From JADFOJ01 sp041580235 (GTDB lineage Bacteria > Planctomycetota > Phycisphaerae > Phycisphaerales > SM1A02), in NCBI GenBank assembly GCA_041580235.1, contig JBFGEG010000008.1:1-52386 (forward strand): a stretch of DNA of 52,386 nucleotides, written 5' to 3'. A program made the position numbers and the translations under genes. Below the pieces are notes generated by a model. It saw only the letters and a list, made by a program, of their open reading frames with translations. It was not told the origin of the DNA and did not search any database. Each line of letters begins with the position of its first letter. Within the stretch, counting starts at the first letter, position 1. Shown here piece by piece: positions 35,783 through 43,723 of the stretch.

Positions 35783-35816
35783 ACGTGTGTGAACGCAACA
35801 AGAAAGGGGTCTTTCA

Positions 35817-36461
35817 ATGAAGTTCCGAATGCTGCTGTGCGGGTTCTCGCTCGGCGTGGTCGCGGCGCTCCTCTCCGGCGAGCTGCTCTCGGCGGGCGGA
35901 CCCCGCGACGACGACGAGATGATGAGGCTGTACCAGAAGTACGCGCTGCCCGGGCCGTTTCACGAGAAGCTCGAGTTCTTCGAGGGGGAGTGGGACGTGA
36001 CCACGAAGATCTGGATGTCTGGACCCGACGCCCCGCCCGCGGTGAGCACGTCGACGGTGTCGAGCAAGCTGATGTTCGGTGACCGGTTCCTTCAGACCAA
36101 GATGCGGGGCACGATGAACCTCGAGATCAACGGCGAGGTGATGCCGATCCCCATGGAAGCGATCGGCTACGTCGGCTATGACAACTTCAAGCAGAAGTAC
36201 ACGTCCGTCTGGATCGACAGCCACAACACGGGGATCTATTACGCTGAGGGCAACGTCGACGAGACGGGCAAGGTCTTCACGTACTTCGGCACCATGGATG
36301 TGTGGGAGGAAAACGCGCGCGACCGGCCGTACAAGATGGTGGACCGGATCATCGACGAGAACACGACGGTCTCCGAGATGCACGATCTCATGTTGGAGGG
36401 CCAGACCCGGATCTTCGAGATGGTCGCCAAGCGACGGCAGCCGGTCGCCGCCATGCCATGA
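35817..36461 (+). CDS. Exported DUF1579 family protein
   Basis: 214 residues from the ATG at 35817, with AAAGGGG ten bases upstream. A signal peptide (about 1-26) is followed by a DUF1579 domain: FFEGEWDVTTKIWM, GDRFLQTKMRG, GYVGYDNFKQKYTSVWIDS. The fold is a lipocalin-like beta-barrel with no known activity. It lies 34 bp behind the kinase and may be part of the sigma-kinase operon, though it also has its own good ribosome binding site. Confidence 0.87.
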   Translation: MKFRMLLCGFSLGVVAALLSGELLSAGGPRDDDEMMRLYQKYALPGPFHEKLEFFEGEWDVTTKIWMSGPDAPPAVSTSTVSSKLMFGDRFLQTKMRGTMNLEINGEVMPIPMEAIGYVGYDNFKQKYTSVWIDSHNTGIYYAEGNVDETGKVFTYFGTMDVWEENARDRPYKMVDRIIDENTTVSEMHDLMLEGQTRIFEMVAKRRQPVAAMP

Positions 36462-36500
36462 CCGGTGATCTCGGATCACGACGGCGTCGGGGGCGCGGTC

Positions 36501-36529
36501 TTGGCGGCCGACCACGCAGCCGATACGAT
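36501..36529 (+). promoter_or_regulatory. Promoter of the class I aldolase gene
   Basis: TTGGCG (36501-36506) and TACGAT (36524-36529) are 17 bp apart and each match four of six consensus positions. Transcription would begin near 36536, giving a leader of about 30 nt that contains the Shine-Dalgarno sequence AAGGAG. A palindrome, GTGATCtcgGATCAC, lies at 36465-36479, about 20 bp further upstream. Confidence 0.42.
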
Positions 36530-36566
36530 GACGATGGGTCCACGCCGGTAAAAAGGAGCGCGACGG

Positions 36567-37595
36567 ATGTCCGATCTCGAAGCCACCGCTAGGGCGATCG
36601 TCGCCCAGGGCAAGGGAATCCTGGCCGCCGACGAGAGCACGCCGACCATCGAGAAGCGGTTCAAGTCGATCAATGTGCCCTCCACCGAGGACAACCGCCG
36701 GTCGTACCGCGAGCTGCTGTTCAGGACGCCTGGCATGGCGGAGTTCATCAGCGGTGTGATCCTCTTCGACGAGACGATCCGCCAGAAGGCGTCCGACGGC
36801 ACGCCCTTCGTCGACGTGCTCGCGGGCCAGGGCGTCATGCCCGGGATCAAGGTCGACAAGGGAGCCAAGCCGCTCGCCGGCGCTCCCGGCGAGAAGATCA
36901 CCGAGGGGCTCGACGGCCTTCGGGACCGGCTCGCGGAGTACGCCGGGCTGGGGGCCCGCTTCACGAAGTGGCGGGCGGTGATCGCGATCGGTGACGGGCT
37001 GCCCAGCCGGTGCTGCATCGACGCCAACGCCGAGGCCCTGGCCCGTTTTGCGGCCCTGAGCCAGGAGGCGGGTCTGGTCCCCATCGTCGAGCCCGAGGTC
37101 CTCATGGACGGCGATCACCCGATCGAGCGGTGCTTCGAGGTCACGGAGGCCACGTTGCACAGCGTCTTCGCCGCGCTCTATCGACAGCGGGTCGTGCTCG
37201 AGCAGTCGCTGCTCAAGCCCAACATGGTGCTCTCCGGCACGGACTGCCCCCGGCAGGCCGACGTCGAGACCGTGGCGACGCAGACGATCCGCTGCCTGCG
37301 GCGTGCGGTACCCGCGGCGGTGCCGGGGATCGTGTTTCTTTCGGGCGGGCAGAGCAACGAGAGGGCCACGGCCCATCTCAACGCCATGAACGCCGGGGGC
37401 ACGCAACCGTGGCAGCTCAGCTTCTCCTACGGACGGGCGCTGCAGGAGCCGCCGCTGACGACGTGGCGGGGCGAGGCCGGCAATGTCGACAAGGCCAGGA
37501 ACGCGTTTTACCACCGCGCGCGTCTCAACGGCGCCGCCCGCAGCGGCAGCTACACCGAGTCGATGGAAAAGGAGCTGGTGGGCGCGGGGACGTGA
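36567..37595 (+). CDS. Class I fructose-bisphosphate aldolase
   Basis: 342 residues, with AAGGAG eight bases before the ATG. The family start (GKGILAADESTPTIEKRF), the VPIVEPEVL strand and the Schiff-base lysine Lys217 in LLKPNMV are all present. SGGQSNERATAHLNAMN matches the phosphate-binding loop. The enzyme splits fructose 1,6-bisphosphate into two triose phosphates in glycolysis or works in reverse. This is the eukaryote-like class I form, not the DhnA/FbaB archaeal type. The C-terminal tyrosine arm appears as SYTESMEKEL. It converges on the small membrane protein gene, with 9 bp between stops. Confidence 0.97.
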   Translation: MSDLEATARAIVAQGKGILAADESTPTIEKRFKSINVPSTEDNRRSYRELLFRTPGMAEFISGVILFDETIRQKASDGTPFVDVLAGQGVMPGIKVDKGAKPLAGAPGEKITEGLDGLRDRLAEYAGLGARFTKWRAVIAIGDGLPSRCCIDANAEALARFAALSQEAGLVPIVEPEVLMDGDHPIERCFEVTEATLHSVFAALYRQRVVLEQSLLKPNMVLSGTDCPRQADVETVATQTIRCLRRAVPAAVPGIVFLSGGQSNERATAHLNAMNAGGTQPWQLSFSYGRALQEPPLTTWRGEAGNVDKARNAFYHRARLNGAARSGSYTESMEKELVGAGT

Positions 37596-37604
37596 GGGCC
37601 CGGC

Positions 37605-37856
37605 TCAGCCGTCGCCGCAGCAGCCGGCGTCTTCCGTTTCCGCCCTGAGCATCTCGATCGCCTTGTCGGCATCGATGGTCCCTTCGGCCACGTAGGCGGC
37701 GATCTCGCGTCGTGTCTTCTCACGCGAGCGCGAAACCACGATCTTGGTGGCCGACCCGCACACGATCGCGACGATCGCGATCGTGCCGCCGATGATAAAG
37801 ATCGGATTCGGCGCCTGGAACATCATGTCGAAGATGTCGGCGAGCATGAACGTCAT
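37605..37856 (-). CDS. Small membrane protein with SHOCT-like tail (copy 2)
   Basis: 83 residues, with GGAGG eight bases before the ATG. One membrane helix (about 18-40) is followed by basic residues and the segment REIAAYVAEGTIDADKAIEML. That segment is nearly the same as in the neighbouring copy and resembles short SHOCT-type oligomerisation motifs. The end is Cys-rich (GCCGDG), unlike the neighbour. Orientation is probably N-out, C-in. The gene is 21 bp behind the first copy and both lie downstream of the P-type ATPase. Confidence 0.75.
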   Translation of the reverse strand: MTFMLADIFDMMFQAPNPIFIIGGTIAIVAIVCGSATKIVVSRSREKTRREIAAYVAEGTIDADKAIEMLRAETEDAGCCGDG

Positions 37857-37877
37857 TCGGACACCTCCTACAGGCCG

Positions 37878-38171
37878 TCAGGCCTTCTTGTCCCAACCGG
37901 GCACGTCCCCTCGCGCCCACTTGGTCATGCCGGCGTTGAGCATCTCCACCGCCTTGTCGGCGTCGAGGGTGCCCTCGGCGACATACGCCGCGAGCTCCCG
38001 CTTCGTCTGCTCCTTCGCCCGCGTCCGCAGCACGGTCGAGAGCGTGCTGCCAACGATCCCCACCATGCCTATCAGGCACCCGAAGGTAATGGCGACGATG
38101 ACAATGAAGTTGTCATGCCGGAACAGCTGGGCGAATTCATCGCCGCAGGCAAGCATCGTGGTGGTGGACAT
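37878..38171 (-). CDS. Small membrane protein with SHOCT-like tail (copy 1)
   Basis: 97 residues from the ATG at 38171, chosen because AGGAG lies seven bases upstream; the frame is open for 13 more codons. One membrane helix (about 22-44) is followed by RELAAYVAEGTLDADKAVEML, then a short tail ending in GWDKKA. It is a paralogue of the next gene, with the same helix-plus-tail layout, so the pair looks like a tandem duplication. Function unknown. They may help the neighbouring P-type ATPase or form a stress-response membrane complex; that is positional inference only. Confidence 0.75.
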   Translation of the reverse strand: MSTTTMLACGDEFAQLFRHDNFIVIVAITFGCLIGMVGIVGSTLSTVLRTRAKEQTKRELAAYVAEGTLDADKAVEMLNAGMTKWARGDVPGWDKKA

Positions 38172-38267
38172 CGTGCTGCTCCTCATGCCCCGGAGGAATC
38201 CCTGCTCCATATGCTAGTTCCGATCCGGGCCCGGAGCATTTCGCATCCGGGCCGGAAATCTCGTCGT

Positions 38268-40316
38268 TCAGCCACCCGCCTCGGTGGCGGCCGCGGGGTG
38301 CCGGGTGGCGGAGGCGTGGCGGGACGGCTTGACGGGACGGCTCGCCTCGAGCCGCAGCCGACCCTGCTCCTGCTCCGTGAACTCCTCGCCGAAGCGGACC
38401 AGCCGCATGCTGTTGGCGATCACGACCACGTAGCCCAGGGCGTAGAGGGCCGGGGCGGCCCAGATGTTGATCCGGCCGGTGGCGGCGAGGGCCAGACCGA
38501 CGATGGCCAGGAGCAGCGACGCCCCGATGTTCTGGGCGATCACGTTGCGTGCCTTGCGGGCCAGGTTGAGCAGGAATGGGACGTGCCGCAGGTCGTCGTT
38601 CATCAGGGCCACGCCCGCGGAGTTGGTCGCGATGTCGGAGCCCGACAGGCCCATCGCCACGCCCACGTCGGCGGACGCGAGGATCGGCCCGTCGTTGATG
38701 CCGTCGCCGACCACCAGCGTGCGGTGGCCCTTGCGCAGCAGGTACCGCAGCTCCTCCTGCTTCTCCTCCGGCAGACACTCGGCCTCGATCGCGTCCACGC
38801 CGACGGCCCGGCCCACCCGGGTGGCCACGGCGAGGCGGTCGCCGGTGAAGATGCTCACGCGACGCACGCCAAGGTGACGCATCTGCTCGACGATCTGCGG
38901 GGCGCTGGAGCGGAGCTTGTCCTCCAGGCCCACTGCGCCCAGGTAGCGCCCCGCCTGCATCACGTGCACGCCCGACATGCCCTCGATCTTCTTCTCGACG
39001 GCTTCGACCGCCTCGCGAATCGACGGATTCTGCTCGACGAGCCAATCCGCCCGTCCCACGTGCACGATGCCCTCGGGCCCCCGGGCGATGACGCCGCGGC
39101 CGCGCACTTCCTGGGTCTCGTCCATGGCGTTGGGCCGGATGCGGGCCTGCTCGGCGGTCTCCAGGATCGACTTGGCCAGGGGGTGGTTCGAGTGCTGCTC
39201 GCCGTCGGCCGCGGCCTGCAGCAGGACGGCCCCCTCGACGTCGGGGGCGGGGGCGAGCCGGCTGACCGCGAACTTGCCGGTGGTCAGGGTTCCGGTCTTG
39301 TCCAGGACCACGGTGTCGACGGCCGCCGCGGCCTCCAGGGTGGCCGTCTGCTTGATCATGATGCCGAGTCGCGCGGCGGCCGCGAAGGCGGCGACCATGG
39401 CGGTGGGATGTGAGATGAGCAGCGCTCCCGGGCAGGTGACCACCAGCACCGTGATGGCGCGGATCGCCGCCTCGTCCTTGACCTCGGGATTCTTGGCAGT
39501 GAAGAACCACACCAGCCCCGCCACCATGAGCACGACAGGCACGTAGTAGGAGGCGAGCTGCTCGATGAGCTCCTGACGCTGCGTCTTGGCCGACTCGGCC
39601 TCACGAATGAGCTTCTCGACCTTGCCGATGGTGGTGTCGCCGGCGACGGCCGTCACCTCGAGGTCGATCTGGCCCGTCAGGTTGGTGGTGCCGGCGTAGA
39701 CCTCCCGGCCCGGCTGGGCCTCGACGGGGACCGCCTCGCCGGTGAGCGATGCCTGGTTGATGTCGCTGGTGCCGCTGACGATCCGCCCGTCCACCGGAAG
39801 GTTCTCGCCGGGGCGGACCCGCACGATCTGCCGGACCCGCACCTCCGAGAGCGGCACATCACGCTCCGCGCCGCCCTCGACGACGCGGGCGGTGTCGGGC
39901 GTGAGGTCGATCAGGTCGCGTATCGCCCGCTGCGCCCCCCACGCGGTGCGGCTGAGCACGAGGTTGGCCGTCCACAGGAACAGCGCCAGGAAACCCGCGG
40001 CAAGGTAGTTGGCGGTGGCGATCGCGGCCAGAACCGCCAGCGAGGCCAGCGAGTCGCTGGACGGTCGGCCCCGCGTGATCTCCCTCCACGCGCCCAGCAG
40101 AAGCGGGATCACCAGGACCACCGCCCCCAGCGCGGCGGGGATCTGAGCCACTTGGGGGTGGGCGTCCAGCAGACGCGCGATCCAGGAGGCGGCCAGCAGC
40201 ACGCCCCCGGCCAGGGCGATCGTGAGACGACGCTCCAGGCCCTCGGCGCCGTGCGACGCGGCCTCGCGGAGCTCGACATCCTGTTCGGGAGCACCGGCGA
40301 CGGTCAGCTCGGACAT
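38268..40316 (-). CDS. P1B-like heavy-metal P-type ATPase with CPG motif
   Basis: 682 residues from the ATG at 40316, with AGGAG seven bases upstream. The order is membrane segments, actuator domain (LTGEAVPV), the ion-path motif TCPGALLISHP (Cys295), phosphorylated Asp339 in DKTGTLTTG, the P1B-specific HP motif in SNHPLAKSI, TGDRLAVA and GDGINDGPIL. The N-terminal metal-binding domain of many P1B pumps is missing. The ion-path motif is CPG where CPC, SPC or CPH is usual. The last two membrane segments also lack the known ligand signatures of copper, zinc or cobalt pumps. The transported ion cannot be predicted. KdpB is unlikely, since the HP motif is present and no kdpA or kdpC is nearby. 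Confidence 0.9.
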   Translation of the reverse strand: MSELTVAGAPEQDVELREAASHGAEGLERRLTIALAGGVLLAASWIARLLDAHPQVAQIPAALGAVVLVIPLLLGAWREITRGRPSSDSLASLAVLAAIATANYLAAGFLALFLWTANLVLSRTAWGAQRAIRDLIDLTPDTARVVEGGAERDVPLSEVRVRQIVRVRPGENLPVDGRIVSGTSDINQASLTGEAVPVEAQPGREVYAGTTNLTGQIDLEVTAVAGDTTIGKVEKLIREAESAKTQRQELIEQLASYYVPVVLMVAGLVWFFTAKNPEVKDEAAIRAITVLVVTCPGALLISHPTAMVAAFAAAARLGIMIKQTATLEAAAAVDTVVLDKTGTLTTGKFAVSRLAPAPDVEGAVLLQAAADGEQHSNHPLAKSILETAEQARIRPNAMDETQEVRGRGVIARGPEGIVHVGRADWLVEQNPSIREAVEAVEKKIEGMSGVHVMQAGRYLGAVGLEDKLRSSAPQIVEQMRHLGVRRVSIFTGDRLAVATRVGRAVGVDAIEAECLPEEKQEELRYLLRKGHRTLVVGDGINDGPILASADVGVAMGLSGSDIATNSAGVALMNDDLRHVPFLLNLARKARNVIAQNIGASLLLAIVGLALAATGRINIWAAPALYALGYVVVIANSMRLVRFGEEFTEQEQGRLRLEASRPVKPSRHASATRHPAAATEAGG

Positions 40317-40456
40317 TGCTCTCTCCTGAGAAGCGGCGCGGCGATACCCCCACACCATATCGCCCCTGGTACGCCCCGGTCGCGGACGGGGTTCAGGGGT
40401 CCGCCACGCCGGCCGCAAGTTGCCGTTCCCCGGCGGATTCGGTTCAATGAGGGGCG

Positions 40457-41479
40457 ATGCCCCAACGCGTGGCGATCGTGGGTGACGGCCAGATGGGTCT
40501 CGTGCTCGCCGAGCAGCTCGCGCTGGCGGGCACGCCCGTGCGTCTGTGGGGCCGCGATGCCGGCCGCGTGGGGGAGCTGGCCGCGACCCGGCGGTCACCG
40601 CGGCGGCTGGAGGGCTTCACCCTTCCCCAGGCGGTGGAGGTCACGGCCGACGACGCCGCGTTGTTCGCCGACGCGACCATCGCCGTCAACTGCGTCCCGA
40701 CGCAGTTCATCCGGCCCGTCTGGCAGCGGCTCGTGACGGCAGGGGCGCCGCCGGACATCCCCGTGGTGAGCGTCTCCAAGGGCCTCGAGAACGACACCCT
40801 GCTGCGCCCGACGCAGGTCATCGCCGACGCAACCGGCGACGACGCAAGCCGCCCGCGACGGGCGTTGTGCGCGTTGAGCGGTCCCACGATCGCCGCCGAG
40901 CTCGCCGAGCACAAGCCGGCAACCCTCGTCGCGGCGGCCGAGGACTCGCAGCTCGCTCACCGCGTGCAGGAGCTCATGACGGCCCCGTGGGTCCGCATCT
41001 ACCGTCACGACGACGTCCTGGGCGTGGAGATCGCCGGCGCCACGAAAAACGTGATCGCGCTGGCGGCCGGGATGATCGACGGGCTCGAGGCGGGCTTCAA
41101 CGCCAAGTCGGCGCTGCTCGCCCGCGGTCTCGCCGAGATCTCGCGGCTCGGAGTGGCCATGGGCGCGAGGCTCGACACCTTTTTCGGCGTGGCGGGCGTC
41201 GGGGACCTGGCAACGACCTGCTTCTGCCCCCAGGGCCGCAACCGCAGCTGCGGCGAACGGCTTGGACGCGGCGACACGCTGGAGCAGATCCTCGAGACCA
41301 CGGCTTCGGTCGTGGAGGGCGTGGCCACGACACGCTCGGTGGCCCAGCTCGCACACGCCGAGGGCGTGGACATGCCGATCTCGGCCGCCGTTCATGAGAT
41401 TCTCTTCGGCGATCTGTCCCCCCGCGACGCGATCGCAACGCTCATGCAGCGCGAGCCGAAGGCGGAGAGTATCGGATAG
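40457..41479 (+). CDS. gpsA: NAD(P)-dependent glycerol-3-phosphate dehydrogenase
   Basis: 340 residues. The N-terminal dinucleotide fold begins VAIVGDGQMG (usual form GxGxWG). VSVSKGLE, ALSGPTIAAEL and the catalytic lysine in AGATKNVIAL are in place, as is the GVGDLATTCFCPQGRNRSCGE loop. It makes sn-glycerol 3-phosphate for membrane lipids from dihydroxyacetone phosphate. TTCAAT at 40443-40448 ends eight bases before the ATG and could be a -10 box; GAGGGG is also there and could serve as Shine-Dalgarno sequence, so the start mode is unclear. Confidence 0.97.
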   Translation: MPQRVAIVGDGQMGLVLAEQLALAGTPVRLWGRDAGRVGELAATRRSPRRLEGFTLPQAVEVTADDAALFADATIAVNCVPTQFIRPVWQRLVTAGAPPDIPVVSVSKGLENDTLLRPTQVIADATGDDASRPRRALCALSGPTIAAELAEHKPATLVAAAEDSQLAHRVQELMTAPWVRIYRHDDVLGVEIAGATKNVIALAAGMIDGLEAGFNAKSALLARGLAEISRLGVAMGARLDTFFGVAGVGDLATTCFCPQGRNRSCGERLGRGDTLEQILETTASVVEGVATTRSVAQLAHAEGVDMPISAAVHEILFGDLSPRDAIATLMQREPKAESIG

Positions 41480-41485
41480 GGGTTC

Positions 41486-41521
41486 GGGGTGAGGGTCTGG
41501 GGCTTTCTGATCCCTGACCCC
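41486..41521. terminator. Possible bidirectional hairpin between gpsA and ptsH
   Basis: GGGGTGAGGG (41486-41495) pairs with TCCCTGACCCC (41511-41521) over nine pairs with one mismatch. It lies between the two convergent stops. A modest T-rich stretch follows on the plus strand. The right arm also holds the 13-base string shared with 47516-47528. Confidence 0.35.
41507..41519 (-). repeat. Intergenic 13-base repeat, copy 1
   Basis: The minus strand reads GGTCAGGGATCAG, identical to 47516-47528 on the plus strand. Both copies are intergenic. I recall such TCAGGGATCAGGG strings as small dispersed repeats; two copies in one window are suggestive only. Confidence 0.4.
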
Positions 41522-41532
41522 AACTCTTGCCC

Positions 41533-41814
41533 TTACTCTTCCTGAAACCCCGACTCGACGAGGCGGACCAGTGCCTTGACCGCCTCGTCGGCGTCGGATC
41601 CGGTGGCCGTAATCTCGATCTCCGTGCCCTGCGTGGCCGCCAGCATCAGCATCTGCATGATGGACGTGCCGTCCACGGGGTCGTCCTGGTCACAGCGGCG
41701 CACGGTGATGCGGGAGTCTGCGCTGGATGCGGTCTCCACAAACAGCGTGGCCGGCCTGGCATGAAGGCCGAGTTTGTTGGCGACGGTCACGACCGCCGAG
41801 GCGGTTTTTGACAC
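41533..41814 (-). CDS. HPr-like phosphocarrier protein
   Basis: 93 residues, with GGAAGG shortly before the ATG. The phosphorylated histidine is His18 in GLHARPATL. Ser51 in GTSIMQML sits where HPr kinase acts in Gram-positive HPr (usual form GKSIM). It is 72 bp behind ptsN, so both are probably in one operon with hpf. No sugar permease or enzyme I gene is near, which suggests a regulatory nitrogen-type PTS (NPr role) rather than sugar uptake. Confidence 0.92.
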   Translation of the reverse strand: MSKTASAVVTVANKLGLHARPATLFVETASSADSRITVRRCDQDDPVDGTSIMQMLMLAATQGTEIEITATGSDADEAVKALVRLVESGFQEE

Positions 41815-41886
41815 CTTCCGCTACTCCATGCACATCGGAGCCCCTCGCGGGCAAGACTACCACAGACCGGACACGGCTGCCCCGAT

Positions 41887-42363
41887 CTATCGCACCGGGG
41901 CCTTGGTGTCGGCCTCGTCCAGCAGAGCCACGACGTCCTCCACCGAACGGGCCTGTCGCAGGAAGCGTCGGAACGTCTCCTGGCTGAGGTTGCCGAAGAT
42001 CGCCTCCATGGCGTCGAGGTGCTCTTCCGGCTGGTCTTCGGGGCTCAGCAGCAGCAGGATCGAGTAGACGGGCTGGCGGTCCAACGCATTGAAGTCGACG
42101 CCGGGCTGGCTGATGGCGACGGCCACCGCCATTTTGGTGATGGCGGCATGCTTCACGTGGGGCACCGCCACCCCGTGACCGAAACCGGTGGAGCCCCGGT
42201 TCTCGCGCTTGATGACCGCCTTGACGAACTCGTCGCGCAGCTTGGGGCTCAGCGCCCCCGCGGCCACCAGGGCGTCGATGATCTCCGCGATGGCGGCATC
42301 GCGTTCATTGGCCGCCAGGCTGGGGATGATGGCTTTTTTGACGACGATCTCGAGCAGCTTCAT
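41887..42363 (-). CDS. ptsN: PTS IIA-like nitrogen regulatory protein
   Basis: 158 residues from the ATG at 42363, whose ATGA overlaps the stop of hpf. The IIA active-site block is GFGHGVAVPHVKH, with the phosphorylated histidine expected at His69. It would take a phosphate from the HPr-like protein and act by binding partners, such as kinases or transporters. In proteobacteria ptsN follows rpoN and hpf; here hpf and ptsN are still joined, but rpoN is replaced upstream by a DUF502 gene. Confidence 0.93.
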   Translation of the reverse strand: MKLLEIVVKKAIIPSLAANERDAAIAEIIDALVAAGALSPKLRDEFVKAVIKRENRGSTGFGHGVAVPHVKHAAITKMAVAVAISQPGVDFNALDRQPVYSILLLLSPEDQPEEHLDAMEAIFGNLSQETFRRFLRQARSVEDVVALLDEADTKAPVR

Positions 42364-42683
42364 GCTTCGTTCCCGCTGAAGGGGGTGTTGTGCTTGTTGT
42401 CGCGGAGCTTGCTCTTGTGGTCTTTGAGCTGCCGCAGCGAGCGATCGATGCCCACGTCGATGCACGCGTACAGGTCCTCGTGGTTGCTGGTGGCGATGAA
42501 CGGCTCGTGGTGCTCCACGTCCGTGATGATCTCGACCGTGTAACCGTTGCGCGACTTGTCGATGACGACCTCGACCTGCTGAACCCGATTGAAGTATCGG
42601 GGAAACTTCTCGATTTTCTTTGACGCGTATTCCTCAATTGCTGGAGTGACCTGAAGGTGCTTGCTGCTGATCTTGACTTGCAT
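42360..42683 (-). CDS. hpf: Ribosome hibernation promoting factor, short type
   Basis: 107 residues from the ATG at 42683; the open frame extends much further upstream in a frame antisense or out of frame to the DUF502 gene and is not coding. The sequence MQVKISSKHLQVTPAIEEYASKK and the stretch VEVVIDKSRNGYTVEI fit the S30AE (HPF/YfiA) fold. The C-terminal dimerising domain of long HPF is missing, so this is the short form that helps build 100S ribosomes together with RMF in proteobacteria; RMF is not known here. It is 44 bp behind the DUF502 gene and overlaps ptsN by four bases. Confidence 0.94.
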   Translation of the reverse strand: MQVKISSKHLQVTPAIEEYASKKIEKFPRYFNRVQQVEVVIDKSRNGYTVEIITDVEHHEPFIATSNHEDLYACIDVGIDRSLRQLKDHKSKLRDNKHNTPFSGNEA

Positions 42684-42727
42684 CTGGAATCTCCATGGCC
42701 GCGAGGCCGCCTCAACCCTGGCGGGCC

Positions 42728-43657
42728 TCAGCCGGCATCGCGTCGGCTCTCCGTATCGTCCTGGGCGGCTCCCTCGGGGGGGGCCGCGGCCTTCTTGCCG
42801 CTCATCGGAAGGGCCGCCGGCGTTGCCTCCTCGCCTGGCGGCTTGAGCACCGGCTCGATCACCTGGTGCGCGGGAATCAGCACGCCGCCGCTGACGGCGA
42901 AGCGAATCGCCTCCTCGACGGAGATCGGCAGCTCGATGACTTCCTCCCGCGGCACCGTGATCGTATAGCCGGTGAAGGGGGTGGGTGAGCTCGGAATGAA
43001 GATCGTGACCGAGTCGCCCGAGGAGGAGGCAATCGACTTCATGGTCGGTCCCGTCAGAAACCCGACGGACCAGATACCCTTGCGCGGGTATTCCACGACG
43101 ACGACCCGGTTGAACTGCATCGGCTTCTCGTCGCTGAAAAGGAAGTCCACCACCTGCTTGACGTAGGGATAGACCTGCTTGAACACGGGCAGCGCCGTGA
43201 CCACCTGCTCCAGCCTCTTGTAGATCTGGCGGCCGACGAAGCCACCAAGCAGCCGCCCCGCGACGTACACGGCGACGATGGCCACGATCAGGCCTATGAA
43301 ATCGAGATACCACCGGGCCTGCCACCACTGGCGGATGTTGGCCGCCCGAAGCTCGGACCTCACCTTGTCCGGTCGCGACGTCCGGATCCCCGCCGCCTGT
43401 CGCGCGGCGAGCTCGTTGTTGATCGTCTCCTGGTCCGGATCGAAATAGTCGCGCAGCGGCGGCCAGGTCGCGCTGACCTGGACCATCGTCACTCGGACCC
43501 AGCCGTTGATCGGCTCCGCGATCGTGTTGTTCACGAACTGGTACGCCTTGACCACGATCCACAGCGTGAGGACCGAGGGCAGCAGCACCACGAGCCCGCG
43601 AATGAAAAACCGCTTGAAATCTGCTGAGAACGTGCGTGCCGGCGGATTGGTCGTCAT
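42728..43657 (-). CDS. DUF502 family membrane protein
   Basis: 309 residues from the ATG at 43657; an earlier ATG at 43723 is unlikely because it touches the predicted -10 box. The DUF502 pattern is clear: FFIRGLVVLLPSVLTLWIV (first membrane segment, about 15-40), a second segment near IGLIVAIVAVYVAGRLLGG, then IPVFKQVYPYVKQVVDF-like and SVGFLTG strands and IFIPSSPTPFTGYTITVPREEV. A loop of about 70 residues between the two membrane segments is longer than usual. The C-terminus is Pro/Ala-rich. No function is established for the family. It may be the first gene of the hpf-ptsN-ptsH operon. Confidence 0.92.
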   Translation of the reverse strand: MTTNPPARTFSADFKRFFIRGLVVLLPSVLTLWIVVKAYQFVNNTIAEPINGWVRVTMVQVSATWPPLRDYFDPDQETINNELAARQAAGIRTSRPDKVRSELRAANIRQWWQARWYLDFIGLIVAIVAVYVAGRLLGGFVGRQIYKRLEQVVTALPVFKQVYPYVKQVVDFLFSDEKPMQFNRVVVVEYPRKGIWSVGFLTGPTMKSIASSSGDSVTIFIPSSPTPFTGYTITVPREEVIELPISVEEAIRFAVSGGVLIPAHQVIEPVLKPPGEEATPAALPMSGKKAAAPPEGAAQDDTESRRDAG

Positions 43658-43723
43658 GAAGGCGTCGCGTTCAGGCACGGTCGCGCCCCGTGCCGCCGAG
43701 GCCCACGCATCTGAAGCGCCCAT

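Noticed and set aside
38268..40316. KdpB potassium pump
   Set aside because: The HP motif and the Cys-Pro motif indicate a P1B heavy-metal pump, and kdpA and kdpC are absent.
43658..43723. Upstream start of the DUF502 protein at 43723
   Set aside because: The ATG directly abuts the predicted -10 box, and the extra 22 residues are not typical of the family.
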